This document shows positions 1 to 13,800 of a DNA stretch of 64,000 nt, one piece after another (the stretch's first letter is position 1; every line of letters starts with the position of its first letter). The position numbers were made by a program, and so were the translations under genes. The notes under the pieces are model-generated. The model saw only the letters and a program-made list of their open reading frames with translations. It was not told the origin of the DNA and made no database searches. The stretch comes from Clytia hemisphaerica (Eukaryota > Cnidaria > Hydrozoa > Leptothecata > Clytiidae), in NCBI GenBank assembly GCA_902728285.1, contig CACVBU010001392.1, positions 221,060 through 285,059 on the forward strand, in the 5' to 3' direction.

Positions 1-40
1 GTGCTTTGTATAAAGTGGGTTCGAATCCCATGAGCGGCAT
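1..40 (+). tRNA. 3' end of a tRNA or tRNA-like sequence, cut by the window edge
   Basis: A T-arm is visible at about 17-33: a 5-bp stem closes on a TTCGAAT loop, and a 7-base stretch that could be the 3' acceptor strand follows. The B-box consensus GGTTCGAATCC is intact. The 5' half lies outside the window, so the isotype cannot be read. No run of four or more T follows closely, so this may be a tRNA pseudogene or a SINE head rather than a working tRNA. Confidence 0.35.
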
Positions 41-1881
41 AAGTTTCGAAATTTCGGGAAATGCATCAAAAACTTTCAAAGCTTAGCAATACAAAGAAAG
101 TGTCAAAGAATAGAAGCTCAGAGTGGAGGATGGGAAGGAAATTTTTATGCGTCACTTAAGGAACCCGGTACGAACGACATTCGGTTATTGCCACGTCAGC
201 TGGACCTTCACGCCGCTCCGGCTTCTTGTTAAAAGTAATATCTCATTGTAAAGATAATCTTAAGCAGATGCCTTTAAGACTTTTTTCAGAAATTTCACAA
301 ATGGAGATGAAAAGTGGTGGTTATGACTTCAAAAATAGGCCCTTTGGATTTTGACGTCCATTCACGTTTGCTAGGCATTAGATTTACAACGCCATTGTTA
401 GATCCCATTCTAGCTGGCACTTTGATTGATTTCAAAGGCATAAAAAGAGCATATTTCTCTCGTCTTTACAGCTGTCTCAGTACTTTTGAAAGATCGAAAA
501 TGGCTAGATAAAACTCGTTTACAATTTTTAGCTAAATCTTTTGTTCTCAATACTCTGAGAATCATGGTCGGAATATGCTGGCATTGCTGGGTATTTTAGC
601 ATTTTGCAGAATTCAAAGTTCGGGCGAGAATGACATTTTCAGAATAGCTACTTTATCTAATCGGACCATTCACAAGTTTTTGGATCCTCAGATCCTAAGT
701 TTCTCTTAAGTCCCAACTCTAGAGTTAAAACTCTATTTTCCAACCCTAAGTGTCACTTAAAAACAACTTGTGCTTTTTTAAATTTTGCAGAAAAATTCCT
801 TCCATGGCGATAGTTGTTGAAAAAAGTTTGCAAAAAAATTGATAGGAACAAGGTGTCATGAATTTGATAGAAAGTCATTATCTTTTTCAATTTAAGATAC
901 TGCCAAAAGACAAATATTCAAAATTTAATACAATATTTCAGAAGATATTATAAAAAACTTCTGTATTCATAGCCAATGGACTGTGTTAAAACTAGGTGAT
1001 GTGAATGTGACGGACTAGTATGTCCGTTTTTCCTACAAAATTAAAAGTAGTTTTGGACAAATTTGCATAGATGAGTCATTTGACCAAAACTACTTTTTTA
1101 GGAAAAACTGAAATTGTGTACAGTTGACGCTCTTTAATTCGATTTTCGAGGGGAATTGGATTTTCATCGAATAAGGGAACGTATCGAACAGTAGAGCGTC
1201 GTTTATGAGAGTTTCTTGTTGATGGTGACTTTCAATATATTGCATAATGGAGTATATAGAGTAGTAGAACGTCGAATTAGACAGCTTCAACTGTATTTGC
1301 ATTTGATGGCACAGATGGAAAAGTAACAACGCTCAGACAGTAGCGATTCAGCAAGCTAAGCTACAACGAATTGTAAACAAAAAGACTCCTCAAAATGTTC
1401 GAGTGTGCAAGAATTTGTATCTCAAGACTCTGGTTTAATAGAACTTTCAGAAGTTTCGACACACTGATAAAAAAAATTCGATTCCATGTCATACCAAGTA
1501 CTATATATCATCCCTTTTCCCACCTTTCCATATTTCTAATAGGCAATAAAATTACGTAATGTTTTCTACAGTAACACCCCGGTGCCAGAAGCTGTAATTT
1601 TGTTCGTGCTTAAATTTGTCACTACTTGCAAAAACCAAGGTGTTTCCGTTAAAAAAGCTTACTTCATACATCGATGTCTCACAACCCCGGTGGAAGTTCT
1701 TCCCACAGTAAGAGCGATGAAAATTGTTCCAAGGTAAAAAAAATCCAGTGGGGCTGAATTGTATGGTATTTTCCCAACGGGTACGAAATTTTAGCCAAAT
1801 TTTCCAATGGGTAGGGGTCCCACCGGGTCTGTGATACCGGGGTTTCATCATAAATATCATTAAAAGTGGCTTCTTCATCGT
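41..1881. other. Gene-free stretch downstream of CHTF18
   Basis: No coding exon is recognisable on either strand. Around 650-765 is a decayed, reverse-oriented copy of the 342-bp unit seen twice near 29.5-30.5 kb; shared features are the GGATCCTCAGATCCTAAG-like block and the AGAGTTAAAACTCTA-like block. Short ORFs here have no flanking splice signals that fit the neighbouring gene. Confidence 0.5.
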
Positions 1882-4800
1882 TCAAAAGAAATCTTTCACT
1901 TTCACTTTTCGTCGAACAGCATTCGTATAACCTTCATTGAAACGAAATCGTATGGTTTTACTGAGCAACGAATTTTCTTCTTTTTCTTTCCCCGCGCCTT
2001 GTCCACCTACAAGTAAAAACAAAATTCGTCAAGCAACCAATTCAGAAAATACTTCTACAGTAGAGTCTTATGTAAAGTTTATAAAGTATTGTTAAGTGAA
2101 GAGACCATGAAAGTTGTTCGAGTTAAGGAGACAGTCGAATTACGATGTAAGGTTTATAAGAGATTGTTAAGTGAAGAGACCATGAAAGTTGTTCGAGTTA
2201 AGGAGACAGTCGAATTACGATGTAAGGTTTATAAGAGATTGTTAAGTGAAGAGACCATGAAAGTTGTTCGAGTTAAGGAGACAGTCGAATTACGATGTAA
2301 GGTTTATAAGAGATTGTTAAGTGAAGAGACCATGAAAGTTGTTCGAGTTAAGGAGACAGTCGAATTACGATGTAAGGTTTATAAGAGATTGTTAAGTGAA
2401 GAGACCATGAAAGTTGTTCGAGTTAAGGAGACAGTCGAATTACGATGTAAGGTTTATAAAGTATTGTTAAGTGAAGAGACCATGAAAGTTGTTCGAGTTA
2501 AGGAGACAGTCGAATTACGATGTAAGGTTTATACCCAGCTGGCACACACGTTGTTTCAACGTTCACCTAACGTTAAATAGACGTTGTGAACGTTAGATAA
2601 ACGTTGAAACAACGTTGTGTGCCAGCTGGGTAAGAGATTGTTAACTGAAGAGCCCATAAAAGTTGTTCCAGTTAAAGGTTTTATCGTTTGCTTACTTAAT
2701 TTACAAGCTTTTTCACATTCGATTGACACGGATGTGGAGCAAGATGAGAAGAAAGAGGGAAAGAAAAACATTTTTTGTTTATATCAGCACAATGTAAAAA
2801 TAGGCAGACACTGTCCTGATATGAAACAGGAACACTTATGTAAAAATAAAACCTTTAAGGAAATTTCGAGTTACGGAGTGAGGTTTATAAGGCATAGTTA
2901 AGTGAAGAGACCATAAAAGTTGTTCGAGTTAAGGTGACATTCGAGTTAAAGAGACTCAAATGTACTTGCAAAGATGCAATAAAACATAGTTTTCGAGTGA
3001 GTGTAAATTTGCATACACTAATCATACCAAAATGCCCTCCTCGTCTATATATTAATAACCGTAGTCTGTATGTCTGTTTGTTTTTGTGTGTCACTTTCGT
3101 TTTCGCAAGCAATATATTTTTTGTTCTCGATAAGTTTGTTAGCAAAATTTGATAAGCAAAAGGAGAATGTGAGAATTAGTCCACCTCTTTCTTCACATAA
3201 AATCATTCGAGTCGTCGTTACTGTTAAAAAGTGTGGCCGTCATTTTACATATTTAATTTGTAAGCAATTTAGAATTGTCTTATTATTTTTTTAATATGAT
3301 AAAAACAAAGAGATGCACTATTCTTTGTGACTGTCCCGCTTTTTCCTGAAGAATTGTCATTTCTACATTTCACTCCTCTACCATACCATGACACACAATT
3401 TTTTCAAATTATCGAGAACTGAACGGCGTAATTGACGCAAACGAAGCGAGAAAAATATCTACACTGGATTTAAAAAAATGCATCCTGTCAGATGTGAATT
3501 ATATCGGGGTATCTGGTAAATTTTGGACCCTGACAGAAAGAAAATCAAAAAAACAAAGTAGAAGCAAAATTGAAAAAAAATTGATAATTTCCACCCTGAA
3601 AATTGTCAAAAATGACCAAAAGTCGACCCTGTCAGATGAAATCTTGAAAATTAGTAAATTAAAGACCCTGTCAGATATCTTCAGATCCTAAAAAAGGGAC
3701 CCTTACCAGCGGCACGTCCCCGTACCCATATTTGCCTAAGTGCCCCCCCCCAGGCGGGGACACTACACAATCAAAATATGGTTAAGAGATGAGACATCCG
3801 GGGGAGGGCTAGAGTCATACTTTGAAGAGATTCCTTTTTTTATCCAAAGGACTTTTAGTGCGTTCAGCTACAGCTTAACCGGCGTGCGACGCCAGGTACC
3901 GGCTAGTTGAGTTTAAAACCCGAAGGGCTAGAGAGCAAGAAAAGTTAAAGCTTTCAGACTTGCGCCACTTCTGACCCGCAAAACCAAGGACGGTAAAAGT
4001 GCTGATTCACCGTCGTCCTCAGCTGGTCAGGATCTAGTCAAGTTAGAACCTTACCGTCTCCGTCGCAGAAAAACACACATACATAAACTCGCTGATGCCG
4101 GTACAAAGAATAGAAATGGAAATGAAAGGACGCACCTTGACCTTTGACGGGCGTTTTAATCACCCGCCCGAAGAAATCTAGTTGCGTCGATTCTTTCTCG
4201 ATTTTCTTCGGGATTAATTTTTGACGTTTGACGATAGTTTGAGCAGAAACTTGAGGTTTTTTCGCCTGCTGTTGTTGTTGTGATTCTGTTCCTTTTGCGG
4301 TTTTACTTTGAAAGTTTGGTTGCCTAAACAGATAAATAAGAAACATGAGTCAGGGTGATATTCTTATTTTAAACAAAAGAAATTAGCTTTCGTACATGGT
4401 GTAAAGGACTACTACATACACTACACTGTGTATTGTCAGGCAATATATTATTGAGAATATATTGGTGAGTGTCAGCATAATATATTGAAAAGGTGTCCAC
4501 AATATATTGTCAGCTCGATTTGCAATATTCCAACAATATGGGGGGATTTTTAGAGTAAGAAAAGTCCTTTTTATAATAGAGTACCTATCGTTTACTTCGT
4601 ACATTACGGTCCGCAAACCATATTGTTGAATATTGTTCGTCAGTTTATTGTGTAGTCTAAGTAGCCCTTAAGATCAAGAACCGCACAAACGTCTCTCAAA
4701 CCCTTGATATTTGAGTAAAAAGCAGTCAGCCTGTGGTAGGGAAGAAATAGCCAGCTTCTCAAAAAAACCCTCTGAAAACAGGTACAAATAAATATTCTCG

Positions 4801-7800
4801 TTTCTTCTCATCGATCGAATCAGTATGTAAACCCAGCTTATACCAACAAATAATCTTATTTTAATTACCTTTGTTAGATGAGTAATTCAAATTAGTACTA
4901 GTAATCGTATAGTTTGGAGTGCAATTAACGATTAATCACGAGTAACAAAGGAGAAAATAGTAATTTGCACGAGTCCTTCGGACTCGTGCAAATTACGATA
5001 TTTTCTCCTTTGTTACGAGTGATTAATCGTTAATTGCACGATAAAACATACGATTCCGAGGTAATCGTCAGTAAATAGTTTTGAAAAAGAATCTTTTTCT
5101 AAGTTTTATATTTTTGTAAACATTCGAAAACCTCCTTTTTTTCTTTTGTTTAAAAAGAAAACATTGCAGTGTAATTTTTCTTTGTTTTCAATTAAAAGAA
5201 GCTATTGTAACGTAAAATTTCTTTGTTTTTTATTACCAGTGAATACCCCTTAAAACCACATACCCCTTAAAACCCACAATGTTGCATTTTTGGCTTTCAT
5301 AACTACCAGATTTAACTTTATGTGGTATGTTTCACTTTTTTACAACCTCTTATAAATGTTCTTTCATAAAATACCAAATTTTAAGGATTTTAAAGATGCT
5401 AAAGTATCTTAAAATTCGAAGTTATTCAAAATTTTATCAAAAACCCCTTCAAAAAATCAGGTTTTTTGGACCTAGAAATTACACAATTGAATTTAAGGTC
5501 ATAAAACTTTTAGATACCTATACTTATGGTAGGTATGAAAGAATCATTTTCATCTTCGTGAATAGACCCCAACGAAAATGACAGGCCCTTAAAATTCTAC
5601 TTTAAAGCACACTTTTATGGTGATGATCAATAAATCTGAAAATCGACTTTCTCAAAACCTGGTCATGTTGCATACCAAAATGTCACAAATTTGATGGAGA
5701 TTTAGAAAAACATTTAGAACCATTGGTCAAAAATGAAGCGAATGAAGGTTTTGGCCTTTCGTAGCCGTTTTTGACGAAAAAACCACACACAATTGCATTA
5801 TGGGCATGAAATCCTGAAAAATGAAAATATTGTTGTGGGAATGAATTTCTAGCAAGTCTTTGAACCATTGAATCACGAAGAAACACCAAATTTGTATCCA
5901 TCAGCTTGAGTATCCCGTTAGCAAGGGTCGGACTTTGTGGTTTTTAGCCTTATTTTTGTAGGTTTTAAGGGGTATTTTGATTTTAACACATATTTTTGAG
6001 ATCATTTAGGTACTAAATGGTATATTCATAACATTAGTAACTTTACAGTGAATCACTGTTCAAAATTTGAGGTCAAAAGAACTTTTTTGTAAAAAGTTAT
6101 TCGAGAAAAACCATTTTGTAGGTTTTAAGGGGTAAATAGCTAAAACTGCACTTTTTCACTTCCTCGTGAAAAACTGAAAACTGTTTTCTACAAAACATCA
6201 CTGCTAGGGAAGACAATCATAGACAACGTACTTTCAACACAAAAAGTTTCAGCCTTACACTCCAACTAAACAATGAGATAGAGGGTACCACTTTTTATTG
6301 TGGGTTTTAAGGGGTATCTACTGGTATATAGTAAAAAAAAGTCTGACACAGGACTTGGGAGAGAAAAGAATAAGGGGACAAAAGTGTCCCCCCGCCGAAG
6401 AGTGCAAAAAGTGGTAATAGTGCAATTAACGATTAATCGCACTCCTCTAAACCAATCAGATTCGAGTAATTTTGCACGGCTGACGATTACTCTTTGTAAT
6501 TGGAATCTTTCTCCGTTTCGAAAATTTTTTTGGTTTCTTGAAGATCGAATTAGAGAGAGGTAATTGTATATAGAAATTCGTGATTCGAATTAGGGAGAAT
6601 TCACTGTACTTACTCCAATGCATTAGCATTCCTTTCATGTTTTCGCATTTTTTCGAGATCGATTTCTCTTGCGATGAGTTGTTTAGTAGCGTATGGGAGA
6701 TGTTTATGTTGAGGCATGTTACTGTACGCAATCAACTCTTCAATATTCCTGCAAAATATAAATGGATCAAAATGGAGTTTAGTTTTTCGTATTTAAAGGT
6801 TTTATTTTTAAACAAGAGTGATATCGTTTACTTACTGATCAATTTTAATTCACAAGCTTTTTTACATTGGATTGACACATAGTATGTGGAGCAAGATTGG
6901 TCAGAAAGAGGTAAAGAAAAACATATTTTTGCTTATATCAGCCTGACAATAGGCAGACACTGCCCTGATATGAAATATGTGTCTGATATGAAACGGGAAC
7001 ACTTATGTAAAAATAAAACCTTTAATAATAGTACAACTGCTGATGTGTCAGAATCCGTCTTTGAAAATTGTAATAAGTACCAACCACTTAGCCTATACTA
7101 GACGTCACCCGCGTTTTTTACGCAAATTAACGTCTATTCCACTTTGCGACTTTTTCGAATGTTTTGAGCCCAGATTCTCGGGCTCCAAACATTCGATTTT
7201 TTGACGTCACTTTTAACTTTCCAAACTCCTGCAGTAGCAAAATAATCGAATTTGCGTCAAAACACTTGAAAGGCTTCTATTTTTTGAAAATCGTCAAAGT
7301 GGAACTCACTAAGAAACGAGATGAAAAATCCCGGTTTTTGGTTAGGTGCTCGCTACCAACCACTGAGCTTTATATATCAACCTCGGAGGCAGTCTCTCAA
7401 TCCCGACCAGCCAAAATCTTTGATCAGAGTTTTAAGTGGTACTTAATAATAGCACGACTAATAAATAGCAATGTAAAGGCATCTAGATCTGCATATCCTC
7501 CAATAATCGTGAAGTAACGCCGTCGGACGGTAGGCAGGTAAAAGAAAAACACCGAGAAAAGTTGGCGAATAAATTTTAGGCCAGGGTTTAAAAAGGCCAC
7601 TTCTCATCTGTCATCAGACAGCAAAACAACGTCTAAAGTCCAAAACGTCGTTAATATAACGTAATATAGATGTATGTTAGCTGACGTGTTCCCTTCTTTC
7701 ATTTCAACCATCTTTTTTATTTTACTCTGTGATAATTGTCTAAAATTGGTGAAAATCTCAAAGAAATTGACTTTCATTATCCAACTTTGAGAAGAAACTC

Positions 7801-10800
7801 TTTATTGAAGAAATCACCGTTTAATTACCTTAAGGGAAGAAATTTTCGCGAGAATTTAATTTCGCGGTTGGTCAAATTATTTTTTTTCGCGGGAATTTAA
7901 TTTCGCGGTTCATCAATTTTCGAAAAATTCGCGGGAATTTAATTTCGCGGTTGCAAGATATTTTTGACCAAAAACGTTATTAAATAAGCAAAAAGCCTGT
8001 TTTAAGGCTTGAAATAGTACGAATTTGGGGGAATGCGTGAAATAAATCAAATTTCGCGGGAATTTAATTTCGCGGATTGACGATTTTGTAAAATTTCGCG
8101 GGAATTTAATTTCGGGGTTTTACGCAAAATCCGCGAAAACCGCGAAATTTTGTTCCCACGAAAATTTCTTCCCTTAAGGTATTTAGACTTTTTAACGTGA
8201 AAAGGGTTTGTCATCATTTTAGTGAAGAATATGTTTACTCAAGTCTTACGGTTCAAGAATGTATGTATATTGTCCATCCTGGTTTCTCTCTTGTCGAAAA
8301 GTCAGATTGTAAGAAATCATGGTTTCTACGAGCGATACGAACATTCGCTTCTCCATCTCACTATACAGTTTGGTATTGACCTAAAATGAAAGTGAAAGTA
8401 AAACCACTTTACAATGTTGGCCAAAGTTGACAGAGTATACAGTTGAGTCTCTTTTACTCGAACCTCGCCCAGCTGGCACCCAACGTTGTTTCAACGTTCA
8501 TTTAACGTCCACAACGTCAATATAACGTTAGATGAGCGTTAAAACAACGTTGTGTACCAGCTGGGCAATAACTCGAATTTCTCCTGAACTCGAACAGGTT
8601 TCTCGTCCCTTCAAATAACATTGCCTTGTAAATCTTACTCTATATCTCCAACATACTTGTGTTCCCTGTGTCATACAGGGAGACTCCCCTGTATAAATTT
8701 TGTTGGGTTCAATATTTCTGAAACTTGCAGTTCTAAAGTTAATAATTGTTTCATTCTTGATTTTTGAAGGGTAAAAGGCAGCTGTGATGGCTAACATCAG
8801 GCATTTTATGCGCAAAGAAGAATTTGAATTAATTTCAAATGATGTATAAAGATTCGAACAAATCAGGTTCCATTTCAAAGAAAGAGTTACTGTATTGACG
8901 GAGGACCTTGATTTAGACAAACTTATCATAAGTGTACTAGAGTTCCTTCAACCACACCTTTATAGCAACCACAAAGCGCCCTCCTAACGCCCAATAGCGC
9001 CTTCCACTCTCCACTGAACAGTAACTTAACAATTGCTGTCCAGCCTTCCTGAACTTTAGTGTTATTTTGGCAGCGATCGGCAACGGGACATCAGGGTTGT
9101 AAGTATCCTCATATTTATAGTTAGTATTGTAGAGCGTTGTTATTGTTAAACAATCTGAATGTATTGTAACTGCATTGTCGCACATCACTGTCTGTAGATA
9201 AGATTAGGTTCTGCTCCCCTAGGTTCTAAGCCCGTCCCTTTTGTAGTCCGGTCTCACTCACCCACTGGGTTTTATTTGAGAGGTCTGGTCATCCCCTTAG
9301 ATAGGCTCCAGTATATAAGGGTTAAATACCAGTGGGCTAATTAGTACATTAAACGAAAACCATACTTGGAGAATTGTAATAAAGCTCTGAAAACTATAAA
9401 AACAACAGTCGATATACAATAACTTACCGGCCGTAAATTCGGAGCGGTCATCAAGAAAAGATACGGAACAAGTTCCAAAAGCGTCGGACGTCCTAAACAA
9501 TGACGTCGAACATACGGCGACATGCCGGACAACATCAATTGCAATGTTTGTTTGTTGGTCTGCGTTTTCACAAAGTTCTATGACGAAAGAGTGGCGAAAG
9601 TTTGATTGGGGGTTTCTTAATTTCAGTCCATTTAAGATGCAGTTAGAATTTTGTAATTTAGCCTCGCTTAGTACAAAATGCTTTTAAATACAGATGAATG
9701 TCCTCCACAAGCAAATGAAATGAAATGCCTTCAAAAGGATCGAAAAATGAAGATATGAGAAAAGTATCCCTCGCAAATTTAACTCGAATGTACCTCCTTA
9801 ACTCGAACAAGTTTTCTAGTACCTTACCCTATACTTCGAAATTACTTGAGCAAAATTGTGTTCTCCGTACGTGTTTGAGTTATAGAGAGTGTACCTCCTC
9901 TGATTCGTATAGACCTTTTTCAAAGAGGACGTCCTGTTGAATAATTATGCAGTCCAGCCATAAAAACAATGATAGAGCCATGCATAATTACTGTATCTGT
10001 ACTGTATATTGTAATAATTATGCATGGTTTTATCATTGTTTTTCTGCTGGACTACATAATTATTCAACAGGGTGGCCTCTTTGAAAAAAGGTCTAATTGA
10101 AGAGTCAATGATTCAAAGTAATTTATCATCTCTCATTACTTGTACCATGGAGTCTCCATAACTCGAACACCTACGTTGAACACAAGGAAATTTCGAGTTA
10201 TGGAAAAAAGTTGATAAGGCATTTTTAACTGAAGGGGCCTTAAAACTTTTTCTAGTTAAGGAGACATTCGAGTTATGGAGGTCCGATTTAAATAGACTCC
10301 ACTGTGCTTCTAAAACAATTGTTTTATCGGTCGCATTAAATTAGAGATCTGGCAAAAATAAGTGCAAGTATATAATCAAATCAAAAACATGACAAATACA
10401 TACCTCATATGACACGTTCGAATATTGTAATTTGAAGGGTGTGGCTTTGGCGAAGAACATATGGAAAGCTACTGGTAAAAACACTGAATATTTCCTCAGT
10501 ACGAAGCTCTGATCGTGTTGCACCCGTTCCTGGACCAGATCGGCGAAACAGAGCCAATCCCCTCCTTTAGTTATGCTCTCTAAGTATGGATCTTTGGTTT
10601 TGCAATGCAGATACTGGTCAAATAATCCTACAAAAATAAAACCATTAAACAAGACAATATACTATAGAGTCAGGAATAGATACATTCGATGACATTAAGA
10701 CTGGAGTCGTTAGTAATGTGTATAATACAGCAATATTATTTTTTGCATATTTTCTACTACGTCTGATTTTGCCGTCTAGCTTGCTAGACAATAGGTTTGA

Positions 10801-13800
10801 AGCAAACAAAGGTTTGAAACAAAAAACTCTCGATTTTCCATCTTGATAATCTAAAGGCTCTGACCATAGTGAATTTTTCATAATTGCCGTGTTTAAAATG
10901 TGTTTTCTGACTGATGTAACCAACAAAACTATGGCATGTTATACATTTTCTGTTAGACAAACTATTCCTGAATCTGAAAATTCACAAATTGCATTAAAAA
11001 ATTTGATGAAGAAGAAAATGAAGACTTTTGTGAGGAAGAGTATTTCAACTTTGAAGAGCTTAGTTTCGGCGAAGAAAAAAACTTTTGGAAAAATTTTGCG
11101 GACAGTGTAAAGAAATTTTGAAATTTCAAAAAAGTTAATTACCCATTAAAACTAAGCATTTTTTGTAAAAGAGGGTGATGCAACATATTATTAACGTCTT
11201 TTTAAAGTTCATAACGTCATTTTTGGAATTAAATTCTAAATTACTCTTAAGGGATTCGATTAAAAAGCAATTTATAAAGGCAATTCTTTGTTAAAAGTGT
11301 TAAGGAACATGAAATATAACTTTTATGTTCAAATACCAAAATCAATTTTTGGACTATGGTCAGAGCCCTTAAGCGTCGCTCACGGGCGGCCCTTGAAAAA
11401 ACAATTATTTATCACCGTCTTCACTATTAAAGGTAAGGGATGAACTTTTCAGCCATAAGATTTCATAAATCAAGGGGAAAACAAACACTATATCCCCAAT
11501 TTCTAGCGTAATGACGTGGCAAAGAGTATAAATAAAAAAATTACCGCTAACCTTGCATAGTCTTTTCATAATCAGTATTTCCCGACACTGTGTGTAGCAT
11601 GTGATGAAAGCGTGCACTCGCCCCAGTTTTCACGTTCACACCTCTATTGTTCATGTCACCAATCAACTTCTTGCGGTTGACACGTGGTAATTGGAAGACC
11701 CCCTGGATGATGGTACGAACACCTTTTTTCATATCTTTTTGACCGACATCCAGCTTTTTTATATCGTCTTGTTTGAGTTCTTTTCCTTGCTGTTTGACGA
11801 ACTGGAAATTTAAGAAAAAGAGCATGTGTAGAAAATATGTTGGGCTTAAGTGTATACACGTTTTCTTTATAAGAAAATACAAAATTTTTGAAGTCTTCGG
11901 ATGTTCTTAGCATGTTCTTATTTTCACCATTTTGTGATTTTCAATCTTATAAAAGCAACTCAATTTTTGAAGAAGAAAAAAACAGCACAATAACATAGAC
12001 AAACTTAGACTTGTAAACAAGTCTGTAATTACTCTGGCTATAAGAACTATACAATAATAATAATAAAAAGTAAACTATAAATGTACGTGCAAAAGGAGAA
12101 TTACAGACTTGAAGCTTCTTCCACGCCTTTTTTTTCTTCAGCTAAAATCATAAGCTCAGACATACAGATTTCTGTATGTCAGGTGCGTACGTGTTTGCGT
12201 TTATTTTTCTTTCTTTTAATTGTGTTTTAACAATTGTTCTTTTATTTCTATGTTCCTAAGTTCAATGCTACTATGAAATAAAATTTAGTCAAAAAAGTTG
12301 GATGGTTTCTCAAAAATCTAAAAAAAGTTGAAAAATTAAACAACGTTTTTTGAGGGAAGAAGCTTCTAGTCGTTGAAATTCAAAAAAGACACGCAACATC
12401 ACTTTTTCGATTCTTTTTCTTTTGAGCTTGAATTTTTAGATAGAGTCTGTTTTCAACGGCTATTACTAGTCTAAGACAAACTCAAATCAATGACCTTTAT
12501 ATATCCCTGGACCAAGCTACTCAATGCCGGCAAAACAAAATATTATCATCGGAGTTTTTTTGAAATTGGTACCCGCGAAGAGAGCGCTAGATCTCGTTTC
12601 GCTTGTACACTAATGATGTAGCGCCGTTTGTTGTTAGGCAAAGGAAACACTACAATGGCTTCTTTGCGGTACCAACTTTCAAAAAAACTTTGATCAAAGA
12701 TGGCAGGGATATATAAAGGTCAGTGGCTCAGATCCTTTTCATCGCCCAATAGAAACCCTATAGACATGATTTAACAAAAAAACACACAATTAACCTGTAA
12801 AGTGTTCAAACAGGAACGAATATCATTTTCCGTTTTTTCAGCAAGCAATAATAATGATCCCATGTCGATGATCATTTCTTCCGTTTGCGATATCTAAGTA
12901 AAGGTTGATGATGTTTGAAAAATTGGTGAGTCAAAAAATGGCTGATAAATCAGGATAAATTCATTCGTATAGACGAATGAATTTATGTATGAAGTCCTAC
13001 GGTGATGAGGAATTGGTGAGGGGTACAGGTTTAGTAAGCTGGAAATACTTAATCAAGAACTTGTACGTAGGCCGTTTGAGATGGATTGTACTTTTTTCTA
13101 ACTGAAGCAAAGTAAAATAATTATGGTAGCTACTAACACGACCAGCCTTTTTAGGATAGCACTGTTTGCCCTAATTCAGGGAGGGTGCTTAATTTATGGT
13201 TTTTATAACTTTTTTAACCTAGTTGTAACTACCAGCTTTCAAGCAATCGAGCGCTTTCTTTGTTTTCACGCAGTATCTTCTTTATCTGGCGATATATTTG
13301 AATTTCGCGTTCGTGTGACAAGTAGGCTTTATTTCCATCCAAGACATTTCCTTTGGGGCTTCAAACTCAATGACTGGCAGGCCTTAAATGGGCTCTTCCA
13401 GAAAAAAATTGAATATGGGGGGGGGGGGAGGGTGGAGGATATAACATTTTTTGGAAAATTACTCCCCAGACAACAGATCTCACCCCCACCCCTCGGTCAA
13501 GCATCAGTTGACCCCCCGGATATTCAAAATCACCCCTAATCAGAGCAAATTTGCCCCTAAAACAAGGCAAATTTTGCAGATTTTTTAATACCCCCAGACA
13601 AAATATCCAATATATCCTCCCACCCCCCCTCCCCGACAAATATCCAATATATCCTCCACCCCTCCCCCCCCCATGGAAGAGCCCAATTAACAATTACGGG
13701 CAATTGTATTGTTTACATAATAAATTCAGCATACCAAATAGAGGTAACATAGGAATAAAACAGATACCATTAGAAGACGGTTAGCCAACCGACTTGCAAG

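Larger units (their letters stand above)
2058..2965. repeat. 75-bp tandem array expanded inside a MITE-like repeat (CHTF18 intron 20)
   Basis: Six near-identical 75-bp units begin at 2091, 2166, 2241, 2316, 2391 and 2466. A degraded unit continues after 2632 and another lies near 2880-2945. The flanks (a left end near 2058 with TAGAGTC, a right end near 2950 with GAGACTC) and the unit sequence match the reverse complement of the dispersed 'TTAACTCGAACAA' inverted repeats found elsewhere in the window. The array therefore looks like an internal expansion of one such element. Because 75 is a multiple of three and no unit has a stop in one frame, an apparent 25-residue repeat protein results; I do not call it a gene. 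Confidence 0.9.

Noticed and set aside
1552-1885. Minus-strand ORFs overlapping the CHTF18 stop
   Set aside because: They lie downstream of, or in another frame from, the well-supported terminal exon at 1882-2006.
2091-2533. CRISPR-like array
   Set aside because: There are no unique spacers between repeats, the units are head-to-tail, and the genome is an animal's.
2089-2580. Open frame encoding a repeated 25-residue protein
   Set aside because: It is the translation of the 75-bp tandem array; the unit is non-coding in all dispersed copies and the frame runs into a MITE.
8937-9188. 83-codon minus-strand ORF of normal composition
   Set aside because: It lies in a CHTF18 intron, has no splice signals that fit the gene's phases and resembles no family I know.
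13367-13693. Gly-rich and Pro-rich ORFs on both strands
   Set aside because: They arise from C/G homopolymer-rich repeat sequence in a CHTF18 intron.
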